DNA from: Limnohabitans_A sp048020265 | GTDB taxonomy: Bacteria; Pseudomonadota; Gammaproteobacteria; Burkholderiales; Burkholderiaceae_C | Direction of reading: 5' to 3' | Assembly (NCBI RefSeq): GCF_048020265.1 | Contig: NZ_CP171843.1 | Location: forward strand, 2,418,001 to 2,482,000 | Length of the DNA: 64,000 nt | Part shown: piece after piece, positions 26,696 to 35,503 of the stretch | Position numbering within the stretch: the first letter of the stretch is position 1 | How the letters are laid out: every line of letters starts with the position of its first letter | The notes under the pieces: model-generated | Told to the model about the DNA's origin: nothing | Database searches by the model: none | The model's input: only the letters and a program-made list of their open reading frames with translations | Program-made: the position numbers and the translations under genes

Positions 26696-28224
26696 GCCAG
26701 CGCCCCTTTAGGCTGTGCAGCACGTTGCTGCAAGGCCGTACGGGCCTGCGCCACATCCAAAAACGGATGGCGCACGCCCATGATCTCCTGCTCGCGCTCG
26801 TGACCTTTGCCCGCCACCAGCACCACATCTTGCGCAGCGGCCAGGGTCACCGCTTGGGCAATCGCCTGAGCGCGGTCCAACTCAATCCGGACCGACTTTG
26901 GGTTGGACAAGCCCTTCACCATGGCGGCCACAATGGCCTCGGGCGATTCGCTGCGGGGGTTATCGCTGGTCAGCACCACCTGGTCCGCAGCCGCCTCGGC
27001 CGCTGCCGCCATCAAAGGGCGCTTGAGGGCATCGCGGTCGCCACCGCAGCCCAGCACACACCACAGACGACCACCACGCGCCTGGGCTTGCGAACGCAAT
27101 GCCGCCAACGCCTGCGTGATGGCATCCGGCGTGTGGGCATAGTCCACAACCACCAGTGGACATGGCCAGTTAGCCTGAACACCAGGCAGCTCAAAAGGTA
27201 CGCGCTCCATGCGGCCGGGCACTGCTGTCAACTGTGCACAGGCCTGCACCGCTTGCGCCAAATCGAAACCCAACGCCCGCAAACTGCCGATCACCCCCAA
27301 CAGGTTGTCCATGTTGTAGTCGCCGATCAAACCGGTGTGCAGGGTGTGCACGGCGCTGCCTTCGATCACCTCAAAGGTCAAGCCCTGGCTGCTGGGTAAG
27401 GCACGCGCTTGCAGACGCGCCGCGCCGCGGCGCGAGCAGGTCCAGACATCGAGCGGGCCGCCCTGCAACTGCTGGGCCAGCTCAGCGCCTTTCGCATCGT
27501 CGATGTTGATGACGGCCGACTGCAGGCCAGGCCAGGCAAACAAAGCGGCCTTGGCCGACCAATAGCGCGCCATGTCACCGTGGTAGTCCAAGTGATCCTG
27601 GGTGAAGTTGGTGAACACGGCCACGCAGATGCGGGTGCCTTCCAGGCGGTGCTCGGCCAGGCCAATGGACGAGGCTTCAATGGCGCAATGCGTCACGCCG
27701 CCCGCCACGAACTGCCTAAACTGCCGCTGCAGCAGCACCGGGTCGGGCGTGGTCATACCGGTGGACACCAGGTCGGGCAAGCGGCCCACGCCCAGCGTGC
27801 CCACCAAGCCGCAGGCTTGCTGCAACACGGTCGAAGACAGTGCCTGCGCCAGCCACCAAGCCGTGGATGTTTTGCCGTTGGTACCCGTGACCGCCAGCAC
27901 CTTCAAGGCCTGGCTGGGGTGGTCATAGTAGGCATCGGCCACCAGCCCCGTCTGCGCTTTGAGCCCTGGCATGCTTGCCAGCTTGGGAACGGCCTCGGCC
28001 TGCAAGCCCTCCAGCCAAGGCGCATGGTCCTGCGCTTCGATCAGGCAGGCTGTGGCCCCCTGTGCCAGCGCTGCGGCGAGATAACGCCTCCCGTCGGTGG
28101 CAGCACCCGGCCAAGCGATGAAGCCGTCGCCCGCCTGCACCAAGCGGCTGTCGGTACGCAGCTCGCCCGTCACATGCGTGCGCAACCAGCGGGCTGCTTC
28201 GGTGGCGTTGTGCAGCATCTGCAT
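26692..28224 (-). CDS. murE: UDP-MurNAc-L-alanyl-D-glutamate--2,6-diaminopimelate ligase
   Basis: 510 residues. The P-loop TGTNGKTSTAW is at 113-123 and the DNPRSE motif, which selects meso-diaminopimelate rather than lysine, lies near residue 425. NFTQDHLDYHG carries the conserved His. The wall is therefore meso-DAP-type, in line with mpl and dapF in this window. The ATG shares one base with the ftsI stop (TGATG), so translation is likely coupled. Confidence 0.97.
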   Translation of the reverse strand: MQMLHNATEAARWLRTHVTGELRTDSRLVQAGDGFIAWPGAATDGRRYLAAALAQGATACLIEAQDHAPWLEGLQAEAVPKLASMPGLKAQTGLVADAYYDHPSQALKVLAVTGTNGKTSTAWWLAQALSSTVLQQACGLVGTLGVGRLPDLVSTGMTTPDPVLLQRQFRQFVAGGVTHCAIEASSIGLAEHRLEGTRICVAVFTNFTQDHLDYHGDMARYWSAKAALFAWPGLQSAVINIDDAKGAELAQQLQGGPLDVWTCSRRGAARLQARALPSSQGLTFEVIEGSAVHTLHTGLIGDYNMDNLLGVIGSLRALGFDLAQAVQACAQLTAVPGRMERVPFELPGVQANWPCPLVVVDYAHTPDAITQALAALRSQAQARGGRLWCVLGCGGDRDALKRPLMAAAAEAAADQVVLTSDNPRSESPEAIVAAMVKGLSNPKSVRIELDRAQAIAQAVTLAAAQDVVLVAGKGHEREQEIMGVRHPFLDVAQARTALQQRAAQPKGALA

Positions 28225-29957
28225 CAGAACGACTCCTCCACCGACTTGGCCACAATCTGGGGTTTGACCGCCATGTCAGGCTGCACACCCATGATGCGCA
28301 GCGTTTGCTGCACCGTCTGGCTGAACACGGGCGCGGCCACTTCGCCGCCGTAATAGCGGCCATTGCTGGGTTCGTCGATCATCACGGCCACCACGATGCG
28401 TGGCGCCTCAATGGGGGCCAAGCCGACAAAGAAGCCGCGGTATTTCTTGCCCGCGTAGCCCTTGCCTTCTTGTTTGTGCGCCGTGCCGGTCTTGCCGCCA
28501 ACGGAGTAACCCATGGTCTGGGCTTTTTGGGCAGTACCGCCAGGGCCGGCCGCCATCTGCAGCATCTTGCGCATGGCTTTGGCGTTGTCCGCGCTGATGA
28601 CGCGCACGCCCGTGACCTGTTGCTCAGCCTTCATCAAGGTGGCGGGCACCACCTCACCATCGCGTGCGAACACGGTGTAGGCCCTGGCCACTTGGAACAG
28701 GCTGCCCGAAATACCATAGCCGTAACTCATGGTGGCCTGCTCGATCGGCCGCCAGGTTTTGTAGGGGCGCAAACGCCCGCTGACCACACCCGGAAACGGC
28801 AGTTGCGGTTTTTGGCCAAAGCCCACTTGCGCAAACATCTCCCACATCTCGCGGGGCTGCATCTGCATGGCCATTTTCACGGTGCCGACGTTGCTCGATT
28901 TCTGAATCACCTCGTTCACCGTCAACACGCCATGTGGATGGGCATCGGTGATGGTCGAGCCGGTGATGGTGATGCGACCGGGCGCAGTCTGGATCGGGGT
29001 CTCTGGCTTGACCAAGCCTTGCTCCAAAGCCAAGGCCACCGCAAAGGGCTTCATGGTCGAGCCCGGCTCGAAGGTGTCCGTCAAAGCGCGGTTGCGCAAC
29101 TGCTCGCCACTCAGGTTGACACGCTTGTCAGGCGAATAGCTGGGGTAATTGGCCAGCGCCAGAATCTCGCCCGACTGCGCATCGAGCACTACCACGCTGC
29201 CAGCCTTGGCTTTGTGCTCCAGCACCGCTTCACGCAATTTTTGGTAAGCAAAGAACTGGACTTTGCTGTCAATGCTCAGTTGCAGATCCTCGCCATCGAC
29301 AGGGGGCACCGTCTCGCCCACATCCTCGACCACCCGACCCAGGCGGTCCTTGATGACGCGGCGCGAACCCGGCTTGCCGGACAGTTGCTTCTGGAACACC
29401 AGCTCTACGCCTTCTTGGCCTTGGTCTTCCACATTGGTAAAGCCCACGATGTGGGCCGCTGCTTCACCCTCGGGGTACAAACGCTTGTACTCCTTGATGT
29501 CGTACACACCTTTGATGCCCAGCGCCAGAATCTGTTTGACCACCGGCTCGTCGAGCTGCCTGCGCAACCAGACAAAAGTCTTCTCATCGTCCTTGAGCTT
29601 TTTGTCCAGCTCGGCAGGACTCATGTCCAGCAAGCGTGCCAGCTCGCGCAACTTGGCCGGATCGCGCTCGATGTCTTCCGGGTTGGCCCAAATGCTGGGC
29701 GCGGGCACGCTCGATGCCAGCAGCATGCCATTGCGGTCCAGCACGCGCCCCCGGTTGGCGGGCAAAGTCAATGTCCGGGCAAAACGCACTTCGCCCTGCC
29801 GCAAAAAGAAGTCGTTGGCAAACACCTGCACATAAGCCGCACGCGCGATCAAGCCGGTGAAGCCCAGGGCAATGGCGGCCACAATCAGCTTGCTGCGCCA
29901 AACCGGGGTTTTGCTGGCCAGCAAAGGGCTCGATGACAGCTGGACGCTGCGGCTCAT
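28224..29957 (-). CDS. ftsI: Septal peptidoglycan transpeptidase FtsI (PBP3)
   Basis: 577 residues: one N-terminal membrane anchor (about 23-45), a class B PBP pedestal domain starting near RGRVLDRNG, and the transpeptidase domain with nucleophile S300 in GSTMKPF, SSN in QKSSNVGTVK and KTG in VGGKTGTAHK. It cross-links septal glycan made by FtsW. The length is normal for the family. The ATG overlaps the ftsL stop by four bases. Confidence 0.97.
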   Translation of the reverse strand: MSRSVQLSSSPLLASKTPVWRSKLIVAAIALGFTGLIARAAYVQVFANDFFLRQGEVRFARTLTLPANRGRVLDRNGMLLASSVPAPSIWANPEDIERDPAKLRELARLLDMSPAELDKKLKDDEKTFVWLRRQLDEPVVKQILALGIKGVYDIKEYKRLYPEGEAAAHIVGFTNVEDQGQEGVELVFQKQLSGKPGSRRVIKDRLGRVVEDVGETVPPVDGEDLQLSIDSKVQFFAYQKLREAVLEHKAKAGSVVVLDAQSGEILALANYPSYSPDKRVNLSGEQLRNRALTDTFEPGSTMKPFAVALALEQGLVKPETPIQTAPGRITITGSTITDAHPHGVLTVNEVIQKSSNVGTVKMAMQMQPREMWEMFAQVGFGQKPQLPFPGVVSGRLRPYKTWRPIEQATMSYGYGISGSLFQVARAYTVFARDGEVVPATLMKAEQQVTGVRVISADNAKAMRKMLQMAAGPGGTAQKAQTMGYSVGGKTGTAHKQEGKGYAGKKYRGFFVGLAPIEAPRIVVAVMIDEPSNGRYYGGEVAAPVFSQTVQQTLRIMGVQPDMAVKPQIVAKSVEESF

Positions 29958-30244
29958 GGCCGAGCCTCCTTGGCCGCAGCACCCTGGGTGGAGACGTATT
30001 GGGTGATGGCCGGCGAGGCCGCGCGCATCTGCAGCTGCTGACGCGCAATTTGCTCCACGCGCAATGGTGTGGCCTGCGCCCGGCGCTCGACCTGCAAGCG
30101 GTCGTGGTCCACCTCCAGGCGCTTGGCCTCTTTTTTAGCCGACTCCAGCGCCATGAACAAACGGCGCGTCTCGTATTGGCTGTGCACCAACACCAGCGCA
30201 CTGGCCAGCACTGCCATCAACAAGAAGATGCTCAGGCGGGTCAT
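29954..30244 (-). CDS. ftsL: Cell division protein FtsL
   Basis: 96 residues with the FtsL layout: a very short cytoplasmic end, one membrane segment (LSIFLLMAVLASALVLVHS), and a periplasmic coiled coil (about 28-75, rich in Leu, Glu and Lys). Sequence conservation is low in this family. The call rests on topology, size and its fixed place between rsmH and ftsI. It forms a complex with FtsB and FtsQ that activates FtsWI. It overlaps both neighbours by four bases. Confidence 0.9.
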   Translation of the reverse strand: MTRLSIFLLMAVLASALVLVHSQYETRRLFMALESAKKEAKRLEVDHDRLQVERRAQATPLRVEQIARQQLQMRAASPAITQYVSTQGAAAKEARP

Positions 30245-31170
30245 GCTAGCACCTCGGTGCGTTCGGCCATGCGCATGATGGCGCTGCGCGATCGCGGGTT
30301 GCCGCGCACCTCGGCCTCGCTCGGGCGCACACGGCCACAGGCTTTCAGGCGCATCTTGACAGGCTCGGCAAAGGGCACCCGGCGGTCCACCACTTCTTTG
30401 GAGTGCTTGGCAATGAATTGTTTGACGATGCGGTCTTCCAGCGAATGGAAACTGATGACCACCAAACGTCCACCGGGCGACAACACCTGCAAGCTGGCCT
30501 CTAGCGCCTGTTCGAGCTCTTCAAGCTCGGCGTTGATGAAAATCCGAAAAGCCTGAAATGTCCGCGTTGCAGGGTTCTGACCCGGCTCGCGGGTTTTGAC
30601 CGTGTCAGCCACGAGCTGGGCCAGATCGGTGGTGGTTGAAATTGGGCCCCGCTCTTGTCGGCGAGCCACAAGCGCCTTTGCAATCTGAAAAGCAAACCGT
30701 TCTTCGCCATAGTCACGTATCACCTCCGTGATTTGATCCACCGTGGCCGTCGCCAGCCAATCGGCCACACTCTCGCCGCGCGTGGTGTCCATGCGCATGT
30801 CGAGCGGGCCTTCAAAACGAAAAGAAAAACCCCTCTCGGGGCTGTCAATCTGGGGGGAGCTGATGCCCAGGTCCATCAGCACACCATCGACGCTGCCGGG
30901 CGGCAGCTCACCCAAGTGCGAAAAGCCTTCGTGCCGGATCGAAAACCGGCTGTCTGCAATGCGTCCGGCCTCGGCAATGGCTTCGAGGTCTTTGTCGAAA
31001 GCCTGCAAGCGGCCTTGGGCCGAGAGACGGGAAAGAATCAAGCGGGAATGACCACCACGGCCAAAGGTGGCGTCCACATAAGTGCCGTCAGCACCTGCAG
31101 AGGCCTGGAGCAATTCGTCCACGGCCTCGTTCAAAAGCACGGTGGTGTGGGTCAGTGCAGCTTCGGTCAT
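30241..31170 (-). CDS. rsmH: 16S rRNA m4C1402 methyltransferase
   Basis: 309 residues. The SAM-binding start YVDATFGRGGHSRLIL (about 31-46) and the motifs GVLMDLGISSPQID, RGFSFRFEGPLDMRMD and VVISFHSLEDRIVK are those of RsmH (MraW). It methylates N4 of C1402 in the ribosomal P site. As usual it is the second gene of the dcw cluster, six bases after mraZ. The last part (RLKACGRVRPSEAEV) is the conserved tail. Confidence 0.97.
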   Translation of the reverse strand: MTEAALTHTTVLLNEAVDELLQASAGADGTYVDATFGRGGHSRLILSRLSAQGRLQAFDKDLEAIAEAGRIADSRFSIRHEGFSHLGELPPGSVDGVLMDLGISSPQIDSPERGFSFRFEGPLDMRMDTTRGESVADWLATATVDQITEVIRDYGEERFAFQIAKALVARRQERGPISTTTDLAQLVADTVKTREPGQNPATRTFQAFRIFINAELEELEQALEASLQVLSPGGRLVVISFHSLEDRIVKQFIAKHSKEVVDRRVPFAEPVKMRLKACGRVRPSEAEVRGNPRSRSAIMRMAERTEVLA

Positions 31171-31175
31171 CGCGT

Positions 31176-31604
31176 TCAGAACGAAAAATCCTTGAACACA
31201 TCGGGCATCTCGCCCTGCATGGCCTGCGCTTCCTGCGCGTCATAAGTGGTTTTGTCCCACAGCTCGAAGTGGTTGCCCATGCCCAGCAGCATGGTGTCCT
31301 TGGAAATGCCCGCGGCTTGACGCAGTTCGGGCGAGATCAGCACGCGGCCGGTGCTGTCCATGTCCACATCCATGGCGTTGCCCAAAAAGATGCGTTTCCA
31401 CCACTGGGCAGACATGGGCAATTGGGCAATGCGTTCGCGGAACTTTTCCCACTCGGGCCGGGGAAACACCATCAGACAGCCGTGCGGGTGCTTGGTGATG
31501 GTCAGCTGGCCTTGAGCTGTCGCGCTCAGGACGTCACGGTGCCGGGTCGGTACAGACAACCGTCCTTTGGCATCCAGACTCAGCGATGAAGCCCCTTGAA
31601 ACAC
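31176..31604 (-). CDS. mraZ: Transcriptional regulator MraZ
   Basis: 142 residues with two SpoVT/AbrB-like MraZ domains. The family start is MFQGASSLSLDAKGRLSVPT; here it is encoded by GTG at 31604, with AAGG eight bases upstream. DSTGRVLISPELR opens the second repeat. MraZ forms a ring that binds tandem 10-bp repeats before its own gene and represses the dcw cluster. Such repeats are visible at 31641-31680. A longer frame to 31655 would run through those repeats and lacks family support. Confidence 0.94.
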   Translation of the reverse strand: MFQGASSLSLDAKGRLSVPTRHRDVLSATAQGQLTITKHPHGCLMVFPRPEWEKFRERIAQLPMSAQWWKRIFLGNAMDVDMDSTGRVLISPELRQAAGISKDTMLLGMGNHFELWDKTTYDAQEAQAMQGEMPDVFKDFSF

Positions 31605-31640
31605 GGCAACGACCTTTTTCAGTTGAAACGCGCCAGCGGA

Positions 31641-31680
31641 GACACTTTTCCCCACTTAATTGCACTTTTTTGCACTGTAT
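31641..31680 (-). promoter_or_regulatory. MraZ box: four tandem 10-bp repeats
   Basis: On the minus strand AGTG occurs four times at exact 10-base spacing: ATACAGTGCA, AAAAAGTGCA, ATTAAGTGGG, GAAAAGTGTC. Characterised MraZ operators are runs of short G-rich repeats with one-turn spacing. The run overlaps the -10 box of the candidate mraZ promoter, so bound MraZ would block RNA polymerase. Confidence 0.75.
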
Positions 31681-31701
31681 CAGGAATTCAATGCAACTCA
31701 A
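31674..31701 (-). promoter_or_regulatory. Candidate dcw (mraZ) promoter
   Basis: TTGAGT (31696-31701), a 16-base spacer and TACAGT (31674-31679) on the minus strand form a plausible sigma-70 promoter about 70 bases before mraZ. The remaining part of the 350-base gap (31702-31903) is AT-rich; I saw no gene in it. Confidence 0.5.
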
Positions 31702-31903
31702 CAGGTGTAGATCGATTTTTTTCAATGAAATCAATGGCTTAGCGCCGAATTCGAAGCCAGATCAAACCGGAATTTCTTTGTAGATTAGGCACTTACAGGT
31801 GGCACTGAAAGTAACCTATGAAGGATTCTAAAAAATCAAAAATAACAAATGCCTCAAAACCAAAACCGTGTTCTCAACGGCGCCTGGTACAGCCGCAGGC
31901 ATG

Positions 31904-31929
31904 AAAAAGCCCCTGGACAGGGGCTTTTT
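31904..31929. terminator. Bidirectional intrinsic terminator after dksA-like gene
   Basis: AAAAAGCCCC (31904-31913), a six-base loop and GGGGCTTTTT (31920-31929) form a symmetric hairpin with A and T tracts on both sides. It begins 27 bases beyond the stop of the minus-strand DksA-like gene and insulates it from the dcw promoter. Confidence 0.88.
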
Positions 31930-31956
31930 CAGACAAGGGGCCAAGGCAGCCGCACT

Positions 31957-33069
31957 TCAGTCTCCGAACATCTTCTGTTTCAGCTCGCGCCGCTGCTGGG
32001 CTTCGAGAGAGAGTGTCGCTGTTGGGCGGGCCAGCAAACGTCCCACACCGATGGGTTCGCCGGTTTCGTCGCAATAGCCATATTCACCGGCGTCGATCAA
32101 GCCAATCGACTGTTCGATTTTCTTGAGCAGCTTGCGTTCGCGGTCACGTGTGCGCAGCTCCAGAGCGTGCTCTTCTTCGATGGTGGCGCGGTCGGCCGGA
32201 TCGGGCACCACCACGGTGTCCTCGCGCAAATGCTCGGTCGTGGCGCCGGCGCTGTTGAGGATGTCCTGCTTGAGGATGGACAGCTTGCGGCGGAAGTACG
32301 CCATCTGCACGCTGTTCATGTACTCGGCATCAGGCATGGCCAAAATTTCGGCATCGCTCAAGTCTTCCACCGGCTTGCTCTTCCAATTGTTGGCCAGCTT
32401 GGGGTCTTTCTTGATGGGTGCAAAAGGGGCCGCGACCGCTGCTGAGGGGGTGCTGGGCATGAAGCTGGCCTTGGCCGCTGTGGAGGCCACCGCAGGAGGC
32501 AAAGAAGGCACCGTGATCTGCGCCAGTCGCGCAGAGGGTCGGGTGGCACGGACGAGTTGGTCAGGGGCCGCAGCCGCTGCGGGCACCGCGGACGGTGCGG
32601 CGGGTTGGGCGACCTCGGGAGTCGATGTCGCCACTTTTTTAACAGTCATAGGTTTCGCTTCAGGTACAGAAATCATCTTGGAAGGAGCAGGCTTCGAAGC
32701 CACTTTGGCGCTGGGAGCCGGACTGGGCTTGGAGGCTGCGGCACGTGTAGGGTGTGAGGCAGGCACAGCAGGCGGGCTTGGCGCCTTGCCTGCAGTAGCC
32801 TGCGCTGTCACAACGGGTTTGCCGGCTTTCGCGGTTTTGGCGGGGGCCACAACCTTTTTGTTTTTCAGGGGAAGGGACTGCGCAGCTTTGGATTTGGCTG
32901 GGGCTGCCGATTTGGCAGGTACCGCCTTTTTAACTGGCACAGGTTTCTTGGATGCGACCGTTTTTTTCGCTGGCGTTGCCTTTTTGGCTGGCGCTGCTTT
33001 TTTGGCCGGTGCCGCCTTGGCTGGGCTGGCGGTCACTCGGGTGGCCAATTTTTTGTTCGCGGTCTTCAC
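31957..33069 (-). CDS. dksA: DksA-family RNA polymerase regulator, zinc-free type, with long basic tail
   Basis: 370 residues, about 2.5 times E. coli DksA. The C-terminal 130 residues are a DksA domain: a coiled coil around NSVQMAYFRRKLSILKQDI, with DPADRATIEEE at its tip, and a globular end. The four zinc cysteines are mostly replaced: CDET (333-336), 17 residues, SLEA (354-357), the CxxT/SxxA pattern described for DksA2-type paralogues. The first 240 residues are Ala/Lys/Pro-rich (repeats of PAKKA) like histone H1 tails. Start is GTG 33069, with AGGAG upstream. With ppGpp, DksA proteins tune rRNA and stress promoters. Confidence 0.86.
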   Translation of the reverse strand: MKTANKKLATRVTASPAKAAPAKKAAPAKKATPAKKTVASKKPVPVKKAVPAKSAAPAKSKAAQSLPLKNKKVVAPAKTAKAGKPVVTAQATAGKAPSPPAVPASHPTRAAASKPSPAPSAKVASKPAPSKMISVPEAKPMTVKKVATSTPEVAQPAAPSAVPAAAAAPDQLVRATRPSARLAQITVPSLPPAVASTAAKASFMPSTPSAAVAAPFAPIKKDPKLANNWKSKPVEDLSDAEILAMPDAEYMNSVQMAYFRRKLSILKQDILNSAGATTEHLREDTVVVPDPADRATIEEEHALELRTRDRERKLLKKIEQSIGLIDAGEYGYCDETGEPIGVGRLLARPTATLSLEAQQRRELKQKMFGD

Positions 33070-33318
33070 GTCTTGTCTCCTAGCCGTGTGAAAGGGCAGG
33101 CCCAAACCTCTTGCCACACTGCAGCAACCGATTGAAAAACCTGTTCATTTGCATTCCAAACCCTTGTTATAGACCTTATGGGGTTCATCAGCCACCCGTA
33201 AACGGGGTGCTTCAGGCGGGCGATTGTAGCGATAAGAACGATCAAAAAATGCAGCTCGGCCTATTAAAGGCATGTTCAACTCTGTGGCCCCGCACACATG
33301 CCGGGCGCCACTGCGTGT

Positions 33319-34410
33319 TCAGACCAAACACTGCTCCAAGCCCTGCAGGAGGATGTCTTTGGGCAAATCGATACCAATGAATACCATCTTGCTCATTTTT
33401 GTTTCGCCATCGGCCCACATCGGCCCCAAATCGCTGCCCATGAGCTGGTGCACGCCCTGAAAAATCACCTTGCGCTCGGTGCCACGCATGTTCAACACGC
33501 CTTTGTAGCGCAGCATGCGCGGGCCATAAATGTTGACGATGGCGCCCAGAAAGTCTTCCAGCTTGGCCGGATCAAAGGCTTTGTCGGAGCGGAACACAAA
33601 GCTTTTCACGTCATCGTCGTGGTGATGGTGGTGCCCGTGACCGTGCTCATGGTCGTGCTGGTGAGAGGGGTGGTCGCAGTGTTCACCATGCTCATGGTCA
33701 TGCTGGTGGGACGGGTGGTCGCAATGCTCGCCATGCACATGGTCATGGTCATCGTCTTTGAGGAAATCCGGATCGATGTCCAGTTTGGCGTTCAGGTTGA
33801 AGCCTTTGAGGTCGAACACCTCGGACAGAGCCACCTCACCAAAATGCACCACTTTTTGCGGCGCACGGGGGTTCATGTGTTTCAGGCGGTGCTGCAAGGC
33901 GTCCAGCTCCTCGGGCGAGACCAGATCGGCCTTGCTGATGAAGATCTGGTCGGCAAAGCCTACCTGACGGCGGGCTTCCTGGCGGTCGTTGAGCTGCTGG
34001 GCCGCGTGTTTGGCGTCCACCAGGGTCAAGATGGAGTCGAGCAAAAAGGTCTCGGCAATTTCGTCGTCCATGAAAAATGTCTGCGCCACCGGGCCAGGGT
34101 CGGCCAGGCCCGTGGTCTCGATCACGATGCGGTCAAAGCTGAGCAAGCCCTTGCGGCGCTTGGCAGCCAACAGCTGCAGGGTCACGCGCAGGTCTTCGCG
34201 GATGGTGCAGCAGATGCAGCCGTTGCTCATCTGGATGATCTGCTCATCGGTGTCCGAGACCAGGATGTCGTTGTCGATGTTCTCTTCGCCAAACTCGTTC
34301 TCGATCACGGCAATCTTCTGGCCGTGGGCCTCGGTCAGAACGCGCTTGAGCAAGGTGGTTTTGCCCGAGCCCAAAAAGCCGGTCAGGATGGTGGTGGGGA
34401 TCAGGGACAT
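33319..34410 (-). CDS. CobW/COG0523 GTPase, His-rich metal chaperone
   Basis: 363 residues. The N-terminal GTPase domain has Walker A GFLGSGKTTLL (about 10-20), the metal-binding motif GCICC (about 64-68), and SKAD for guanine recognition. The C-terminal CobW domain follows a histidine-rich loop (about 218-260) of about 45 residues containing two copies of a 15-residue unit with HGEHCDHPSHQHDHE. Such proteins insert or buffer metals, mostly zinc or cobalt. The His/Cys loop suggests zinc. No cobalamin genes are nearby, and I saw no clear Zur box upstream. Start is taken at ATG 34410 (MSLIPTTIL). Confidence 0.9.
   Translation of the reverse strand: MSLIPTTILTGFLGSGKTTLLKRVLTEAHGQKIAVIENEFGEENIDNDILVSDTDEQIIQMSNGCICCTIREDLRVTLQLLAAKRRKGLLSFDRIVIETTGLADPGPVAQTFFMDDEIAETFLLDSILTLVDAKHAAQQLNDRQEARRQVGFADQIFISKADLVSPEELDALQHRLKHMNPRAPQKVVHFGEVALSEVFDLKGFNLNAKLDIDPDFLKDDDHDHVHGEHCDHPSHQHDHEHGEHCDHPSHQHDHEHGHGHHHHHDDDVKSFVFRSDKAFDPAKLEDFLGAIVNIYGPRMLRYKGVLNMRGTERKVIFQGVHQLMGSDLGPMWADGETKMSKMVFIGIDLPKDILLQGLEQCLV
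33643..33750. repeat. 45-bp tandem repeat inside the CobW gene
   Basis: Two adjacent 45-base units (33643-33687, 33688-33732) and part of a third encode the repeated 15-residue His/Cys block. Differences are mostly synonymous or conservative, so the repeat could expand or contract by slippage and change the number of metal ligands. Confidence 0.7.
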
Positions 34411-34528
34411 GGCGCGGTTCCACTTCAAGACAAGAAACAAGAGTTGGGGAGTGTAGCGACGAATTCAAGCGCCGAGCCTGCGCACCGGGCATGGCCTTAC
34501 ACCGCAGCTGAGCGGCCCGAACGGGACT

Positions 34529-35500
34529 TCATTTGCGTTTGGCGCGGGGGTGGGCGGCGTCGTAGGTTTTGGCCAGGTGCTGAAAATCCAGCCGCGTGTA
34601 GACCTGGGTGGTGCTGATGTTGGCGTGGCCCAGCAACTCTTGCACCGCCCGCAAGTCGCCGCTGGACTGCAGCACATGGCTGGCAAATGAATGGCGCAGC
34701 ATGTGCGGGTGCACCGGGGTGGCCAGGCCCGCCAGCAGGCTGCGGCGCTTGAGGCGCTGCGCCACGCCGCGTGGCGTCAGGCGCGTGCCGTGCCGCCCGG
34801 GAAACAGCGCCAGCGCCAAGGGGGACGCCCCTTTGGTGGCTTGTATCAGCATGCCCGGCAACTGCGGCCGCACAGCCAGCCAGTGGGTCAGCGCCTCGAT
34901 GGCCGCACGCCCCAAGGGCACGGTGCGGCGCTTGCTGCCTTTGCCCTGCACCTGCACTTCGGCATTGGGCAGGTCGATCCAGCCGCGCCCGGCACGGGCG
35001 GCTTCGGCGCTGGCCACCACGTCCAAGCCGGTCAGCTCGGCAATCCTCAGGCCGCAGCCGTAGAGCAGCTCCACCATGGCCGCGTCACGCGCTTCCAGCC
35101 AGGGGTCGTCGTTGTCCTCTTCGTGCTCGGCCAGCTGCACCGCTTCGTCCACCCCCAACGCTTTGGGCAAGGGCTTGGCCACACGCGGCGCCCGCACATC
35201 GGCCACCGGGTTGTGCGCCACCAGGCCCTCGCGCCCCAACCAGGTGTAAAAGCCGCGCCAACCCGACAAGATGAGCGCAATGCCGCGCCCACTGCGCCCG
35301 GCGCTGTGCATCTGCGCCACCCAGCGGCGCACATGGCCGCTTTGCACCTGCAACAAGGGCACTTGAGTTGCCGCCGCCATCTCGGCCAGGCGCGTCAAAT
35401 CCAATTGGTACAGGGTGCAGGTGCGCTCGGCCAGGCGCTTTTCAAAGCGCACATGGTCCAGGTAACGGGACACCAGCGGGTCGGTGGCCGCGTCCGACAC
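34529..35500 (-). CDS. xerC: Tyrosine recombinase XerC
   Basis: 323 residues. The SAM-like N-terminal domain (about 1-105) is followed by the catalytic domain with GCGLRIAELTGLD (Arg), the KGSKRRTVPLG segment (Lys), HMLRHSFASHVL (His, Arg) and LGHANISTTQVYTRL (His, nucleophile Tyr). With XerD it resolves chromosome dimers at dif during division. Start is GTG 35500, with AGGA seven bases upstream; it begins three bases after the DUF484 stop. dapF-DUF484-xerC is a conserved order in proteobacteria. Confidence 0.95.
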   Translation of the reverse strand: MSDAATDPLVSRYLDHVRFEKRLAERTCTLYQLDLTRLAEMAAATQVPLLQVQSGHVRRWVAQMHSAGRSGRGIALILSGWRGFYTWLGREGLVAHNPVADVRAPRVAKPLPKALGVDEAVQLAEHEEDNDDPWLEARDAAMVELLYGCGLRIAELTGLDVVASAEAARAGRGWIDLPNAEVQVQGKGSKRRTVPLGRAAIEALTHWLAVRPQLPGMLIQATKGASPLALALFPGRHGTRLTPRGVAQRLKRRSLLAGLATPVHPHMLRHSFASHVLQSSGDLRAVQELLGHANISTTQVYTRLDFQHLAKTYDAAHPRAKRK

Positions 35501-35503
35501 AGC

